Shown in pieces: positions 52,786-61,694 of a DNA stretch of 64,000 nt. The stretch comes from Spirosoma validum (lineage in GTDB: Bacteria > Bacteroidota > Bacteroidia > Cytophagales > Spirosomataceae): contig NZ_JACXAA010000002.1 of assembly GCF_014699035.1 (NCBI RefSeq), positions 620,001-684,000 of the forward strand, in the 5' to 3' direction. Under the pieces are notes generated by a model. The model did not search any database and had not been told where the DNA came from. It saw nothing but the letters and a program-made list of their open reading frames with translations. Both the position numbers and the translations under genes were made by a program. The stretch's first letter is position 1. Each line of letters starts with the position of its first letter.

Positions 52786-54120
52786 TTACATTACTGTATC
52801 CCACAACAGATACCCGTTCAGGCCAATAATGACCACGGCCACCACCCATGATAGCGCTTTCATCCAGGCAGGATTGACAAAACGGCCCATTTTGATTTTG
52901 TCGCTCGTAAACTGAACAAGAGGCACAACCGCGAAGCTAAGTTGCAGAGATAGAATCACCTGACTGAGCACGAGCAATTCGCTGGCACCCTGTTCGCCGT
53001 ATAAAATAGCCACAATCAGGGCAGGCACAATGGCTAGTAAGCGCGTAATAAGCCGACGTAACCAGGGTTGGATACGCAGATTCAGAAATCCTTCCATTAC
53101 GATCTGGCCTGCCAACGTACCGGTTAATGTAGAATTCTGACCGGAGGCTAGTAGCGCCACGGCAAATAGGATTCCCGCCAGTTTAACGCCCAGAATTGGA
53201 TCGAGCAGACGGTGAGCATCGGTGATGTCGGCTACTTGCTGATTGCCGGAAAAATGAAAGGCCGCTGCCGATAGAATTAAAATGGCCGCATTGATGAAGA
53301 AAGCCAGGAACAACGAAACTGTCGAGTCAATTGTGGCGAATTTGATCGCTATTTTACGACCGTCGTTGTCACGTTTAAAATCGCGGGTTTGTACAATACT
53401 CGAATGCAGGTACAAATTGTGAGGCATGACCGTAGCGCCCAGAATACCGATAGCGATGTACAGCATGCCTGGATTTGTAATGATTTCCGCGCTGGGAATC
53501 AGGCCCGCTGCTACGTCCGCAATGGCTGGTCGAGATACTAAAAGTTCATACCCAAAGCAGCCGATGATCAGGAAAATCAAACTGGCTACAATACGCTCAA
53601 TGGTCTGAAACCCCTTGTTCTGTAGATACAGCAGCAGCAATACGTCCAGAGCCGTAATGAGAATACCAACCGTAAGCGGAAGGCCAAAGAGCAGATTCAG
53701 GGCAATGGCTGATCCAATTACTTCGGCTAAATCAGTAGCGGCAATAGCGATTTCGGCCAGTAGCCACAAGCCAACCGCTACGGGGCGGCTAAAATGATCA
53801 CGGCATGCCTGAGCCAAATCCCGCCCGGTGGCAATACCAAGTTTTAACGCCAGATGCTGTAGCAGCATGGCAAACAAATTGGAAATCAGGATAACGGATA
53901 AGAGCCGATACCCGAAGCGGGCTCCACCAGCAATATCGGTAGCCCAGTTCCCAGGGTCCATGTAGCCTACCGCCACCATCATCCCCGGACCCATATAGGC
54001 ACGTAATGTCTTGAAAAAACCGCTATCGGCCGGTACATGGACAGAACTATGCACTTCAGCCAATGATTTTACGTCGTTTTCCTGCCGCCAGCCTTTTAAT
54101 GGTGTATTCGTTGCTTCCAT
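52786..54120 (-). CDS. mntH: Manganese/divalent metal transporter, NRAMP family
   Basis: MntH imports Mn2+ (and some Fe2+) with protons across the inner membrane. The 444-residue protein has eleven hydrophobic segments. The metal-binding [18 protein letters not shown] is in the first helix (about residues 53-70), and [20 protein letters not shown] is the sixth helix motif, with the Met that favours transition metals over Ca2+ or Mg2+. It diverges from a DtxR-family regulator gene across a palindromic operator, which strongly suggests repression by metal. Confidence 0.94.
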   Translation of the reverse strand: MEATNTPLKGWRQENDVKSLAEVHSSVHVPADSGFFKTLRAYMGPGMMVAVGYMDPGNWATDIAGGARFGYRLLSVILISNLFAMLLQHLALKLGIATGRDLAQACRDHFSRPVAVGLWLLAEIAIAATDLAEVIGSAIALNLLFGLPLTVGILITALDVLLLLYLQNKGFQTIERIVASLIFLIIGCFGYELLVSRPAIADVAAGLIPSAEIITNPGMLYIAIGILGATVMPHNLYLHSSIVQTRDFKRDNDGRKIAIKFATIDSTVSLFLAFFINAAILILSAAAFHFSGNQQVADITDAHRLLDPILGVKLAGILFAVALLASGQNSTLTGTLAGQIVMEGFLNLRIQPWLRRLITRLLAIVPALIVAILYGEQGASELLVLSQVILSLQLSFAVVPLVQFTSDKIKMGRFVNPAWMKALSWVVAVVIIGLNGYLLWDTVM

Positions 54121-54270
54121 CTAGTTCCAGTATCGTTCAGAGAGCTCAGATTCCTGTTTTTAATGAACTGCCTTCACGCAGTAACTACAAGACTGAACAA
54201 ACTTGGGTTGTATCACTTATTACTCTTTTAGCACGAGGCTTGCCGTTACGCTCTGTCATCTATAACGTAA

Positions 54271-54278
54271 CAAATATA
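54271..54278 (-). promoter_or_regulatory. -7 element of the mntH promoter
   Basis: On the minus strand TATATTTG matches the Bacteroidota -7 consensus TAnnTTTG. About 20 bases upstream lies the 26-bp palindrome, so a repressor bound there would cover the -33 position. Confidence 0.58.
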
Positions 54279-54292
54279 AGGATTGTTGAAAT

Positions 54293-54318
54293 AAAAATTT
54301 AGACTAGTCTAAATTTTT
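54293..54318. promoter_or_regulatory. Palindromic operator between mntH and mntR
   Basis: This perfect 26-bp palindrome, AAAAATTTAGACTAGTCTAA plus ATTTTT, is centred on GACTAGTC. It has the size and TTTAG-CTAAA pattern of DtxR/MntR-family operators. It lies between the divergent -7 elements of mntH and the regulator gene, close to both -33 positions. Binding by the regulator encoded at 54399 is inferred from position and symmetry, not shown. Confidence 0.75.
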
Positions 54319-54338
54319 AGAAAGTTTAACATAAAAAC

Positions 54339-54346
54339 TAACTTTG
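54339..54346 (+). promoter_or_regulatory. -7 element of the metal regulator promoter
   Basis: TAACTTTG matches TAnnTTTG exactly. It lies 53 bases before the ATG of the regulator, and the operator palindrome ends 20 bases upstream. Confidence 0.58.
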
Positions 54347-54398
54347 TGCATAAACTGTTTCTGCGTCTTTTCCCGTTCCTACTGAAGAGTTGTCGTGT

Positions 54399-55052
54399 AT
54401 GCATTCGTTTACAGAAGAAAATTATTTGAAGACGATTTATTATCTGGCTAATCGGCAACAGAGCGAGGTGAGTACGAATGCGCTGGCAGAGATGACGTCG
54501 ACAAAGGCAGCTTCGGTAACCGATATGTTACGAAAGCTAGCTGATAAACAGTTAATTCATTACAAAAAATACCAGGGTGTTCGCTTGACGGATGAAGGGG
54601 AACGACTGGCGTTACAAGTCATTCGTCGCCACCGGCTCTGGGAGGTTTTTCTGGTTGAAAAGTTAGGGTTCGGCTGGGAGGCTGTCCATGAGATCGCCGA
54701 AGAGTTAGAGCATATTCGGTCCGAAGAGTTGGTAACACGGTTGGATACGTACTTAGGTAATCCGCAGTTTGATCCACACGGTGATCCAATTCCAACGCCA
54801 ACGGGGCAAATGCCCGAGACGGGTTATCAGAAACTGTCCGACGTATCGATAGGAGAGGGTGTTTGTCTGATGGGCGTACTGGAGCACTCGACGGAATTTC
54901 TGCAACACCTCGATCATTCCAATTTAACCCTCGGCTGTACTGTAACCGTACGCGAGATCAATGCCTTTGATAAATCAGTGCTGGTACAGATCGCAAGCGG
55001 ACGAACAGTGTTTGTCAGCTATGAGGTCGCCAAAAATTTATTAGTCAACTAA
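54399..55052 (+). CDS. mntR: DtxR/MntR-family metal-dependent regulator
   Basis: The 217-residue protein begins MHSFTEENYLKTIYYLANRQ and has a winged helix-turn-helix (STKAASVTDMLRKLADKQLI, then YKKYQGVRLTDEGERLAL). The dimerisation and metal-binding domain includes LWEVFLVEKLGFGWEAVHEI and AEELEHI, and a C-terminal SH3-like FeoA domain runs from about residue 150 (SIGEGVCLMGVLEHS). It should repress mntH when Mn2+ or Fe2+ is plentiful. The ATG at 54399 is preferred to a TTG nine bases upstream. An operator palindrome lies 80 bases before it. Confidence 0.88.
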   Translation: MHSFTEENYLKTIYYLANRQQSEVSTNALAEMTSTKAASVTDMLRKLADKQLIHYKKYQGVRLTDEGERLALQVIRRHRLWEVFLVEKLGFGWEAVHEIAEELEHIRSEELVTRLDTYLGNPQFDPHGDPIPTPTGQMPETGYQKLSDVSIGEGVCLMGVLEHSTEFLQHLDHSNLTLGCTVTVREINAFDKSVLVQIASGRTVFVSYEVAKNLLVN

Positions 55053-55062
55053 CTAACGCGGA

Positions 55063-55117
55063 GTCGGTTACTCAAGAACCGACAGACCAAACAACGTGTC
55101 GGGTTTGAGTAACCGAC
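55063..55117. repeat. Hairpin between mntR and the LptG-like gene
   Basis: GTCGGTTACTCAAGAACC, then GACA (55063-55084) pairs with TGTCGGGTTTGAGTAACCG, then AC (55097-55117). It lies entirely between the two genes and may be a terminator or a REP element. No T-run follows. Confidence 0.72.
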
Positions 55118-55125
55118 ACCACAAA

Positions 55126-56202
55126 ATGAAACTACTAGATTGGTATATTCTTAAACGATTTCTTCAGACTTACGTTTTTGTGGTGCTGGTGATCGTGCTG
55201 GTGGTGGTCATGATCGACTACACCGAAAAAGTGGATAATTTTCATAAGACTCACGCACCCGGCAGCGAAATTCTCTGGAGCTATTACCTCAACTTCGTTC
55301 CTTATTGGGCCAATTACATCAGTCCACTAATGGTGTTTATTGCTACGGTATTCCTGACGTCACGCCTGGCGGCTCGCACCGAAATTATTGCGATTCTGAG
55401 CAGTGGCGTGAGCTTCATCCGGTTGTTGTTTCCGTACGTATTGGGCGCAACCGTGCTGGCCGTGGCGACATATTTCATGGTCAACTACATCATTCCGAAG
55501 GCGAATAAAACCCGGATTGCGTTCGAAATAAAGTACATCAACGATGCTTTTACCTACTCTGGACGTAACGTGCATTTGAAGATTGCGCCTAAAACCTACG
55601 CTTACTTAGAAAGCTACGTAAATGCGAGTAATACCGGTTATAAATTCACGCTGGAGCGCGTAGAAGGTAATCAGCTCAAAGAAAAACTCTCTGCTGATCG
55701 GATTGAATGGGATGCCAAGAAAAAGAAATGGGCGGTCTACGACTACAAAATTCGTACCATTGACAATCTGCGCGAGACACTCACGTCGGGTGTTCGGGTT
55801 GACACCACCCTGAATCTGAAACCCAGTGATTTTGATTCCGAATTTAACCTTTACGAAACGCTGACGCGCCCTGAATTGAATCAACGGATTGAGATGCTAC
55901 AAAGTCGTGGTTCTGACGGGGTTGAGACGTATATGCTCGAAAAATACAGCCGAGATACTCGACCGTTTGCGATCATTATTCTAACCGTCATTGGCGTGAT
56001 TATGTCGGCTCGTAAAAGTCGGCGGGGAGTCGGCTGGCAGGTAGCACTGGGTTTCTTTCTGGCCTTTACGTATCTCCTGTTTTTCATGCTGGCCAAAGGT
56101 ATTGCCGAAGGCGGTAACTTAAACCCGATTGTGGCGGTCTGGCTGCCAAACGCTATTTTTGCAGCCATCGGCGTATTGTTGTACAATACAATCCCGAGGT
56201 AG
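55126..56202 (+). CDS. LptF/LptG-family (YjgP/YjgQ) permease
   Basis: The 358-residue inner-membrane protein starts MKLLDWYILKRFLQTYVFVV and has three N-terminal membrane segments, a periplasmic jellyroll-type domain (about 140-260), and three C-terminal segments ending in LLYNTIPR. This is the topology of LptF/LptG, which with LptB extracts LPS and feeds the periplasmic bridge. IDYTEKVDNFHKTHAP and ISPLMVFIATVFLTSRLAAR are characteristic. Whether it is LptF or LptG cannot be fixed; Bacteroidota usually have both, unlinked. The ATG at 55126 is preferred to a start at 55096 inside the hairpin. Confidence 0.88.
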   Translation: MKLLDWYILKRFLQTYVFVVLVIVLVVVMIDYTEKVDNFHKTHAPGSEILWSYYLNFVPYWANYISPLMVFIATVFLTSRLAARTEIIAILSSGVSFIRLLFPYVLGATVLAVATYFMVNYIIPKANKTRIAFEIKYINDAFTYSGRNVHLKIAPKTYAYLESYVNASNTGYKFTLERVEGNQLKEKLSADRIEWDAKKKKWAVYDYKIRTIDNLRETLTSGVRVDTTLNLKPSDFDSEFNLYETLTRPELNQRIEMLQSRGSDGVETYMLEKYSRDTRPFAIIILTVIGVIMSARKSRRGVGWQVALGFFLAFTYLLFFMLAKGIAEGGNLNPIVAVWLPNAIFAAIGVLLYNTIPR

Positions 56203-56210
56203 ATTAAATG

Positions 56211-56282
56211 AAGAGTGAAGAATGAAACGTGAAAAATAAATAGCTGATGTAAACTATTCTTCACGTTTCATTCTTCACTCTT
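56211..56282. repeat. Near-perfect 28-bp inverted repeat before the EamA gene
   Basis: AAGAGTGAAGAATGAAACGT (56211 on) pairs with ACGTTTCATTCTTCACTCTT (ending 56282), 27 of 28 positions, with a 16-base loop. It is the clearest member of the AGTGAA/GAATGA-rich palindrome family. Confidence 0.85.
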
Positions 56283-56292
56283 CACTCTTACT

Positions 56293-57225
56293 ATGTCACA
56301 AAAGCCTTCGCTTACCGATTACCTACAACTCCATTTCATTGTCTTGATCTGGGGTTTCACGGCTATTCTGGGTAAGTTACTGCAACCCCTCGATTCGTCG
56401 GCAGTGGTGTTATTCCGTACGTTACTGGCGGTTTTGGGGATGGGTGCGGTACTTTGGTTTCGTAAACAAACCATTCAGGTTGACCCAACTGACCGATTGC
56501 GCTTACTCGGAACAGGAGCCATTATCGCTCTGCACTGGGTATTGTTCTTTCTGGCCGCCCGAATCGCGAACGTATCTGTCTGTCTGGCCGGTATGGCTAC
56601 CAGTTCGCTGTGGGCTAGTGTGCTGGAACCTCTGGTGCTACGTCGGCGGGTAAAACTCATTGAAGTTGTATTGGGTGCGGTGGTAATGGCTGGGCTTTAC
56701 GTCATTTTTCGGTTTGAATTCGACAAAATTGCCGGGCTGGCCGTAGCTGTCTTTTCGGCTATGCTCTCCTCCTTATTTACGATCATTAACAGCCGATTTA
56801 CGCACCGGTACGATGCCCTGGTGATTTCATTTTACGAAATGGCCGGTGCTGTTTTTGGCGCTCTGATTTTGTGGCTGATCGTTCGTGCTACTGATCCACA
56901 GTTGGCCAATTCGCCCATTCAATACGTACCGGAATCCCCTATCCAGTGGCTATGGTTACTGGTGCTGGCGCTCGTCTGTACTGTTTATGCCTATTCGGTG
57001 GGCGTGCGGCTGCTACGTAAGTTCTCACCGTACATGGCTGTTTTGACCGTTAATCTGGAGCCGGTCTATGGTATTCTATTAGCTGTACTGATTTTTGGCA
57101 ACGATGAGCACATGACGTCGGGGTTTTACATCGGTACACTCATTATTCTGATTGCTGTGCTGGCCTATCCATTCCTAAATAACCGGTTCGCCAAAGCCGA
57201 AGATCGGTTGCCAGCCTCGACTTAA
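56293..57225 (+). CDS. EamA/DMT-superfamily transporter
   Basis: The 310-residue inner-membrane protein has ten hydrophobic segments in two EamA repeats. Characteristic are IVLIWGFTAILGKLL in the first helix, FRTLLAVLGMGAVL, SLWASVLEPLVLRRRV, and the second repeat ending VLTVNLEPVYGILLAVLIFG. These drug/metabolite transporters export amino acids, nucleotide sugars or other metabolites; direction and substrate cannot be read from sequence. It opens a run of plus-strand genes for membrane glycosylation, so a role in supplying a sugar is possible. Confidence 0.85.
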   Translation: MSQKPSLTDYLQLHFIVLIWGFTAILGKLLQPLDSSAVVLFRTLLAVLGMGAVLWFRKQTIQVDPTDRLRLLGTGAIIALHWVLFFLAARIANVSVCLAGMATSSLWASVLEPLVLRRRVKLIEVVLGAVVMAGLYVIFRFEFDKIAGLAVAVFSAMLSSLFTIINSRFTHRYDALVISFYEMAGAVFGALILWLIVRATDPQLANSPIQYVPESPIQWLWLLVLALVCTVYAYSVGVRLLRKFSPYMAVLTVNLEPVYGILLAVLIFGNDEHMTSGFYIGTLIILIAVLAYPFLNNRFAKAEDRLPAST

Positions 57226-57238
57226 TTGTATTAAATGA

Positions 57239-58678
57239 ATGATGTCTACTTCTTTATCTCGTGTCATTACGGTGCTGCTGGCCCTTTTTGCCATAGTAAT
57301 TATTGTACCGCTGATTGCACTAGCCACGTATAATCACCCATCTCCTACGGACGATTACTGTTTCGCTAATACGGCTCTTCACTTCGGATTCTGGGAAGCT
57401 CAACAGCTTTACTACGATGGCTGGACCGGGCGGTATTTTCACAATTTTATTGTCCACACGAATCCGATTGTCATTGGCTGGTTCGGAGGATATAAGGTTT
57501 ACCCGGTTATTCTGCTGGCGTTGCTGGTGGGAGGCTGTTATGCATTGGCCAGCCAGTGGCTTTCCCGTTTTTTTGACACAACTGTCAAACTAGCAGTTGG
57601 GTTAGGGATCTTTGTCGGGTTTATTACTACGTTGAATAGCATTCCGGAGTATATGTATTGGTATACTGGTCTGGCCAGCTATGGACTGTCGAGTACGTTA
57701 TTTTTATTTCTGCTGGCTGTTTTTCTGGCGCATCAACGAAAGGGTTTTGGTTTGCAGCCGGGTTTCCTTCTGGCTGAAAGTCTGCTTATTACAGCCATTA
57801 TCGGGTCAAGTGAAATGACCATGGTTTTGGTCTTGTCAGTACTGGGACTGATTACGCTGGGTGATCTGATTCAGCGTCGGCGATTGTCGGCTACGATCCT
57901 GATTCTGCTGGCTGTCGGGGCCGTTTCTTGCTATTTTTTGATGAAAGCACCAGGGAATTCCGTTCGACTGGGTGGAAATCCGGAGGGTAGAAACGTTCCT
58001 TTTACCCTGATTGCCTCGCTATGGTATGCCGCTACGTACGTGCCCCGTCAACTACTGCTGACTCCCTGGCTACCGCTGGCTCTGTTGTACCTGCCAGTTG
58101 CCTGGCAGCTTGTCGGATCACGTCAGCGACTTAGCGATTTACCTCCTTATCTGCGGTTGCACCCTTTACTCGGGATTGCGCATGGGGCGCTTACGGTACT
58201 GGCGTTGATATCACTGCATTTTTATGGCGTCGGTATTCCACCCATTCCCCGCTTGATCAACCTCGTCAATCTAGCTTTCTGGCTCAGTTTGCTTTATAAT
58301 CTAACCTTGTTGGTCGTGGCGTTCCGGCATCGGTTTCAGCCTGATTCATTACAGCCTTATTTCCGTTCGTTAATGATGGCCCTGACTGTCTGGGCTATCA
58401 TTACTGCTTCGACGGGTAAGGTAGTACGTACTGTGTATGGGGATTGGCTTAGTGGCCGGGCGGCTCAGTACGATCGGGAGATGAAGGCCCGATATGAGGA
58501 GTTAGCGAAATCAACTAATCCCAACATGCTGATGACTCCGCTGGCTACTTATCCGGTTTCGTTATTCATGGATGACATTCATACCGATCCGAAACACCTG
58601 TGGAATCGTTGCTGGGCTGAATATTTTCATAAAAAAACCGTTACGCTGACCGGTAAACCCAATCTGCCAACGCCGTAA
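57239..58678 (+). CDS. Multi-pass membrane protein, DUF6056-like, possible GT-C enzyme
   Basis: The 479-residue protein has about eleven membrane segments. After the first one comes PSPTDDYCFANTALHFGF, with an Asp pair at residues 38-39 facing the periplasm, then YYDGWTGRYFHNFIV. Acidic pairs in the first extracytoplasmic loop are the catalytic signature of GT-C glycosyltransferases, which use polyprenyl-phosphate sugars. The sequence resembles DUF6056 proteins of unknown function. It starts 14 bases after the EamA gene and is followed by a second protein of the same plan. Enzyme activity is inferred only from the topology and Asp pair. Confidence 0.68.
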   Translation: MMSTSLSRVITVLLALFAIVIIVPLIALATYNHPSPTDDYCFANTALHFGFWEAQQLYYDGWTGRYFHNFIVHTNPIVIGWFGGYKVYPVILLALLVGGCYALASQWLSRFFDTTVKLAVGLGIFVGFITTLNSIPEYMYWYTGLASYGLSSTLFLFLLAVFLAHQRKGFGLQPGFLLAESLLITAIIGSSEMTMVLVLSVLGLITLGDLIQRRRLSATILILLAVGAVSCYFLMKAPGNSVRLGGNPEGRNVPFTLIASLWYAATYVPRQLLLTPWLPLALLYLPVAWQLVGSRQRLSDLPPYLRLHPLLGIAHGALTVLALISLHFYGVGIPPIPRLINLVNLAFWLSLLYNLTLLVVAFRHRFQPDSLQPYFRSLMMALTVWAIITASTGKVVRTVYGDWLSGRAAQYDREMKARYEELAKSTNPNMLMTPLATYPVSLFMDDIHTDPKHLWNRCWAEYFHKKTVTLTGKPNLPTP

Positions 58679-58756
58679 TTTCGCTACGTATGCCAACGGA
58701 TGTATGAATAAACTCTGTTGGCTGGTTAGCTATAAGTATGAACCTATAAACTAGAC

Positions 58757-60508
58757 ATGAATTTAGCTTATCTATCGGGTAATCAGTCGGTAGCCTCAGG
58801 CCGGTTAAAGACGTTGGCTCTCGTATTGATTGCCACACCTGTGCTCTGCTTTAGTCTGCTGCTGTTTGTCTACATTGTCGATGTTCCTTGGATGGATGAT
58901 ATTGACGCCTTTCTGGGTTTTATCATTGGTTACCTCGATTCGCAGACCGTTGCGGAAAAATTTCACTGGCTACTCGTTCCCAATAATGAACACAGAATTC
59001 TGATCGGCAAATTAATTACGCTGGCGATGTACAAACTAACGGGAACGGTCAATTTTCGCTGGCTCATTTTTGCGGCATTTGCTTTCCTACTGGGTCTTCT
59101 GGGTGTTTTTTATAGAGTTTTCCGGTCGACGCAGCTTCCATTACTGGCGTTCGTTCCCGTACCGTTCCTTCTGCTCCAGCCACAGTATTACCTCACGACA
59201 ACCTGGGCCATCACCAGCTTGCAACACCAGGTCGTTGTCGCTATGGTTATCGCTACGATCTATTTGCTGGCAGATGGTGGCCGAAGTCGCTTTGCGGGCG
59301 GGCTTGGTCTACAGATACTGACGTCGTTCTCAATGAGTAATGGTTTGTTCGGCTGGGTGGCGGGGGCTGTGGTACTGGCTATGCAACGAAACTGGCTTCG
59401 GTTGGCTATCTGGCTTGTCGTCGGCGTAATTACGATCCTGCTCTATTTTTATGATTTTCAGAATGCGCAGGGAAACGACAGCAGCATTACGTTCTTTCTG
59501 AAGTATCCCTACCTCATATTCCTGGGTTTCTTTACGTTCACGGGCGGCCTTTTTGATTTTTTCCCGGATGCGACCATTGTCTGGCGTAGTATCCTACCAA
59601 CGCTGGCGGGACTGATGCTGATTCCAGCCATGCTCTGGCTCTTGTGGCGTATGAACGAGGATATCCTTCGCGGCCGCGCGAAGGCCAGTTCTCTTTTTGA
59701 TCGGGAAACGAGTCTTCTCCAGAAACGGCGTTATTTCTTTACCGGCTGTTATACGTTTCTGATGGTCAATGCTGTCATTGTGGCTTTCCTGCGACCTCGC
59801 TTTGGTTATGCTGTAATGCTGATCAGTAATTACATGATTTACGCGGCTCTCCTGGTAACGCTTCTGTACCTGAATGTTTTAAGTGAGCAATACAGGAATC
59901 TAAGGACTATTGACCGATGGGTTCGATTTGGAGTCGTGGTCGGTTTGGTCGTTTGGGGAATGTGGTACGTTCTGAGGCTGCCCAAAATCGCTTTTCGAAA
60001 ACAACAGATACTCACGCAGGCCTTTAATCAGAAGTATAACGAAACGGGTTTAGGCCCCAGTTGGGGATCACCGTTCGTAGCTCTCGCCAAACGAAGTATG
60101 GACGAATCAGTCAGGCGAGGAATTTATCAGTATCCCGAGGCCTATTATACCCCATACGAACCGGTATTAAATGGAGAAGCACACAGGCAACTGCCCGATT
60201 CAAGTCTTACGCTACGTATTTCAGGGGGGGGCTACAGTTATCAGGCTGAAACGGGTTTCAACGCGCTTCCGCCACTGATGCATCAATCGGCCGTCGTGGT
60301 TCAGTCGGCTCAACGGACGTATTTATTTCCGTCGTCGCTCCCCTTTTCTACGGCCAGTTTTTATTTAAATCGACCTGTCAAGACAATCCAGGCCGAAATT
60401 ATTATTCCGATGATCGCGCCCGGACAGTATCGGGTGGGCATTCTGACACCGACTGATAATCGAGAAAACGATATACACTTCAGTCAGCAAACAATTACCG
60501 TTCCTTAA
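58757..60508 (+). CDS. Multi-pass membrane protein, possible GT-C glycosyltransferase
   Basis: The 583-residue protein has a membrane segment at about 18-41, then VDVPWMDDIDAFLGFIIGYL, with an Asp pair at 47-48, then FHWLLVPNNEHRILIGKLIT and about ten more hydrophobic segments up to residue 420. A soluble C-terminal domain of about 130 residues follows (from TLRISGGGYSYQAE, rich in beta strands). The layout fits a GT-C polyprenyl-sugar transferase with a carbohydrate-binding-like tail, but no known family is recognised with certainty. It starts 79 bases after the DUF6056-like gene. Confidence 0.62.
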   Translation: MNLAYLSGNQSVASGRLKTLALVLIATPVLCFSLLLFVYIVDVPWMDDIDAFLGFIIGYLDSQTVAEKFHWLLVPNNEHRILIGKLITLAMYKLTGTVNFRWLIFAAFAFLLGLLGVFYRVFRSTQLPLLAFVPVPFLLLQPQYYLTTTWAITSLQHQVVVAMVIATIYLLADGGRSRFAGGLGLQILTSFSMSNGLFGWVAGAVVLAMQRNWLRLAIWLVVGVITILLYFYDFQNAQGNDSSITFFLKYPYLIFLGFFTFTGGLFDFFPDATIVWRSILPTLAGLMLIPAMLWLLWRMNEDILRGRAKASSLFDRETSLLQKRRYFFTGCYTFLMVNAVIVAFLRPRFGYAVMLISNYMIYAALLVTLLYLNVLSEQYRNLRTIDRWVRFGVVVGLVVWGMWYVLRLPKIAFRKQQILTQAFNQKYNETGLGPSWGSPFVALAKRSMDESVRRGIYQYPEAYYTPYEPVLNGEAHRQLPDSSLTLRISGGGYSYQAETGFNALPPLMHQSAVVVQSAQRTYLFPSSLPFSTASFYLNRPVKTIQAEIIIPMIAPGQYRVGILTPTDNRENDIHFSQQTITVP

Positions 60509-60580
60509 CAAATAGGGGTTGAAAATGGCCCTGATGTCAAAAAAGATTACTTTTGCCAATTCTGCCACCGGTCAATCTTT

Positions 60581-61564
60581 ATGATCTTGTCAAAGCCTCA
60601 GATTTCTATAATTGCCCCTTTATATAATGAAACAGAGTCGTTTCCGCGTTTAATCGCCCGTCTGAATGCGGTGATGGAAACCTCGCCCCTTACCATTGAA
60701 GTTGTTCTGATCGACGACGGCAGCCGCGACACTACGGCTATGCTGATGCAGCAACTGGCCTTAACAGACAGCCGATACCAATGCGTTTTTCTATCACGAA
60801 ACTACGGCCATCAGATTGCGCTGTCGGCGGGTATTGCAGCGGCTTATGGTACCGAAGCACTGTTTATTATCGACGGTGATTTACAAGACCCCCCCGAACT
60901 GCTGACTGAATTTTATCAGAAATATGAGGAAGGATACGACGTTGTCTATGCTGTTCGCAAGAAACGGAAGGAGAACTGGTTTAAACGAACCGCCTATGCT
61001 ACGTTCTATCGCATCATGAAATCGATCTCTTACGTCGATATGCCCCTGGATAGTGGTGATTTTTCGCTCATTAGCCGCCGGGTAGCCGACGTACTGAATC
61101 AAATGCCTGAAGAAAGTCGGTTCATTCGGGGTATGCGCAGCTGGATTGGTTTTAAGCAGATTGGTGTGGAATACGAACGAGACGCCCGTCAGGCCGGTGA
61201 GTCAAAGTATTCGTTCAGTATGTTGCAACGTCTGGCCTACAACGGTATTTTTAACTTCAGTGAATATCCGATCAAAATCATTACCCGAATTGGAATTTTT
61301 ACTATAGGCGCTGCTTTACTCTATTTAATTCAGACCCTGATCAAACGATTTATTTACCACGATGTACCGCAGGGCTTTACAGCGCTCTTGTTTTTTATCG
61401 TCCTGTTTAGCGGTATTCAATTAATTGCGCTGGGACTCATTGGCGAATACGTATTGCGGATCTTTTTTCAGGCTAAAGGCCGTCCGCTCTACGTTGTTCG
61501 GGAGATTATCAGGCAACAGCAGCGGCAACCGTTAACTCCTGTGGAAGAGGTAAAATCGTTGTAG
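60581..61564 (+). CDS. GT2 glycosyltransferase, GtrB/DPM-like
   Basis: The 327-residue protein has a GT-A domain at the N-terminus: ISIIAPLYNETESFPRLIAR, VEVVLIDDGSRDTT and FIIDGDLQDPPELL with the DxD-like Asp98-Gly-Asp100 that binds Mn2+ and nucleotide sugar. Two C-terminal membrane segments (about 230-255 and 270-295) anchor it. This is the plan of polyprenyl-phosphate glycosyltransferases (GtrB, ArnC, DPM1), which load a sugar on the lipid carrier. It would provide the donor for the two GT-C-like proteins beside it. The sugar cannot be identified. Confidence 0.85.
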   Translation: MILSKPQISIIAPLYNETESFPRLIARLNAVMETSPLTIEVVLIDDGSRDTTAMLMQQLALTDSRYQCVFLSRNYGHQIALSAGIAAAYGTEALFIIDGDLQDPPELLTEFYQKYEEGYDVVYAVRKKRKENWFKRTAYATFYRIMKSISYVDMPLDSGDFSLISRRVADVLNQMPEESRFIRGMRSWIGFKQIGVEYERDARQAGESKYSFSMLQRLAYNGIFNFSEYPIKIITRIGIFTIGAALLYLIQTLIKRFIYHDVPQGFTALLFFIVLFSGIQLIALGLIGEYVLRIFFQAKGRPLYVVREIIRQQQRQPLTPVEEVKSL

Positions 61565-61694
61565 ACAGCTTTTAACCAGTCTGTCGTTCGTTCACACACC
61601 AAACTTTTAATCGTGAGTTGTCAATCAGTAGTAGCTGGCGCACATTTTTTTCGTTTGCATCAATCGCTGATCACCATCGACTTACGACAAACGG

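Noticed and set aside
55063..55117. Riboswitch in front of the LptG-like gene
   Set aside because: Only a simple hairpin with two perfectly related arms is present, with no conserved aptamer core; a REP or terminator element is a simpler reading.
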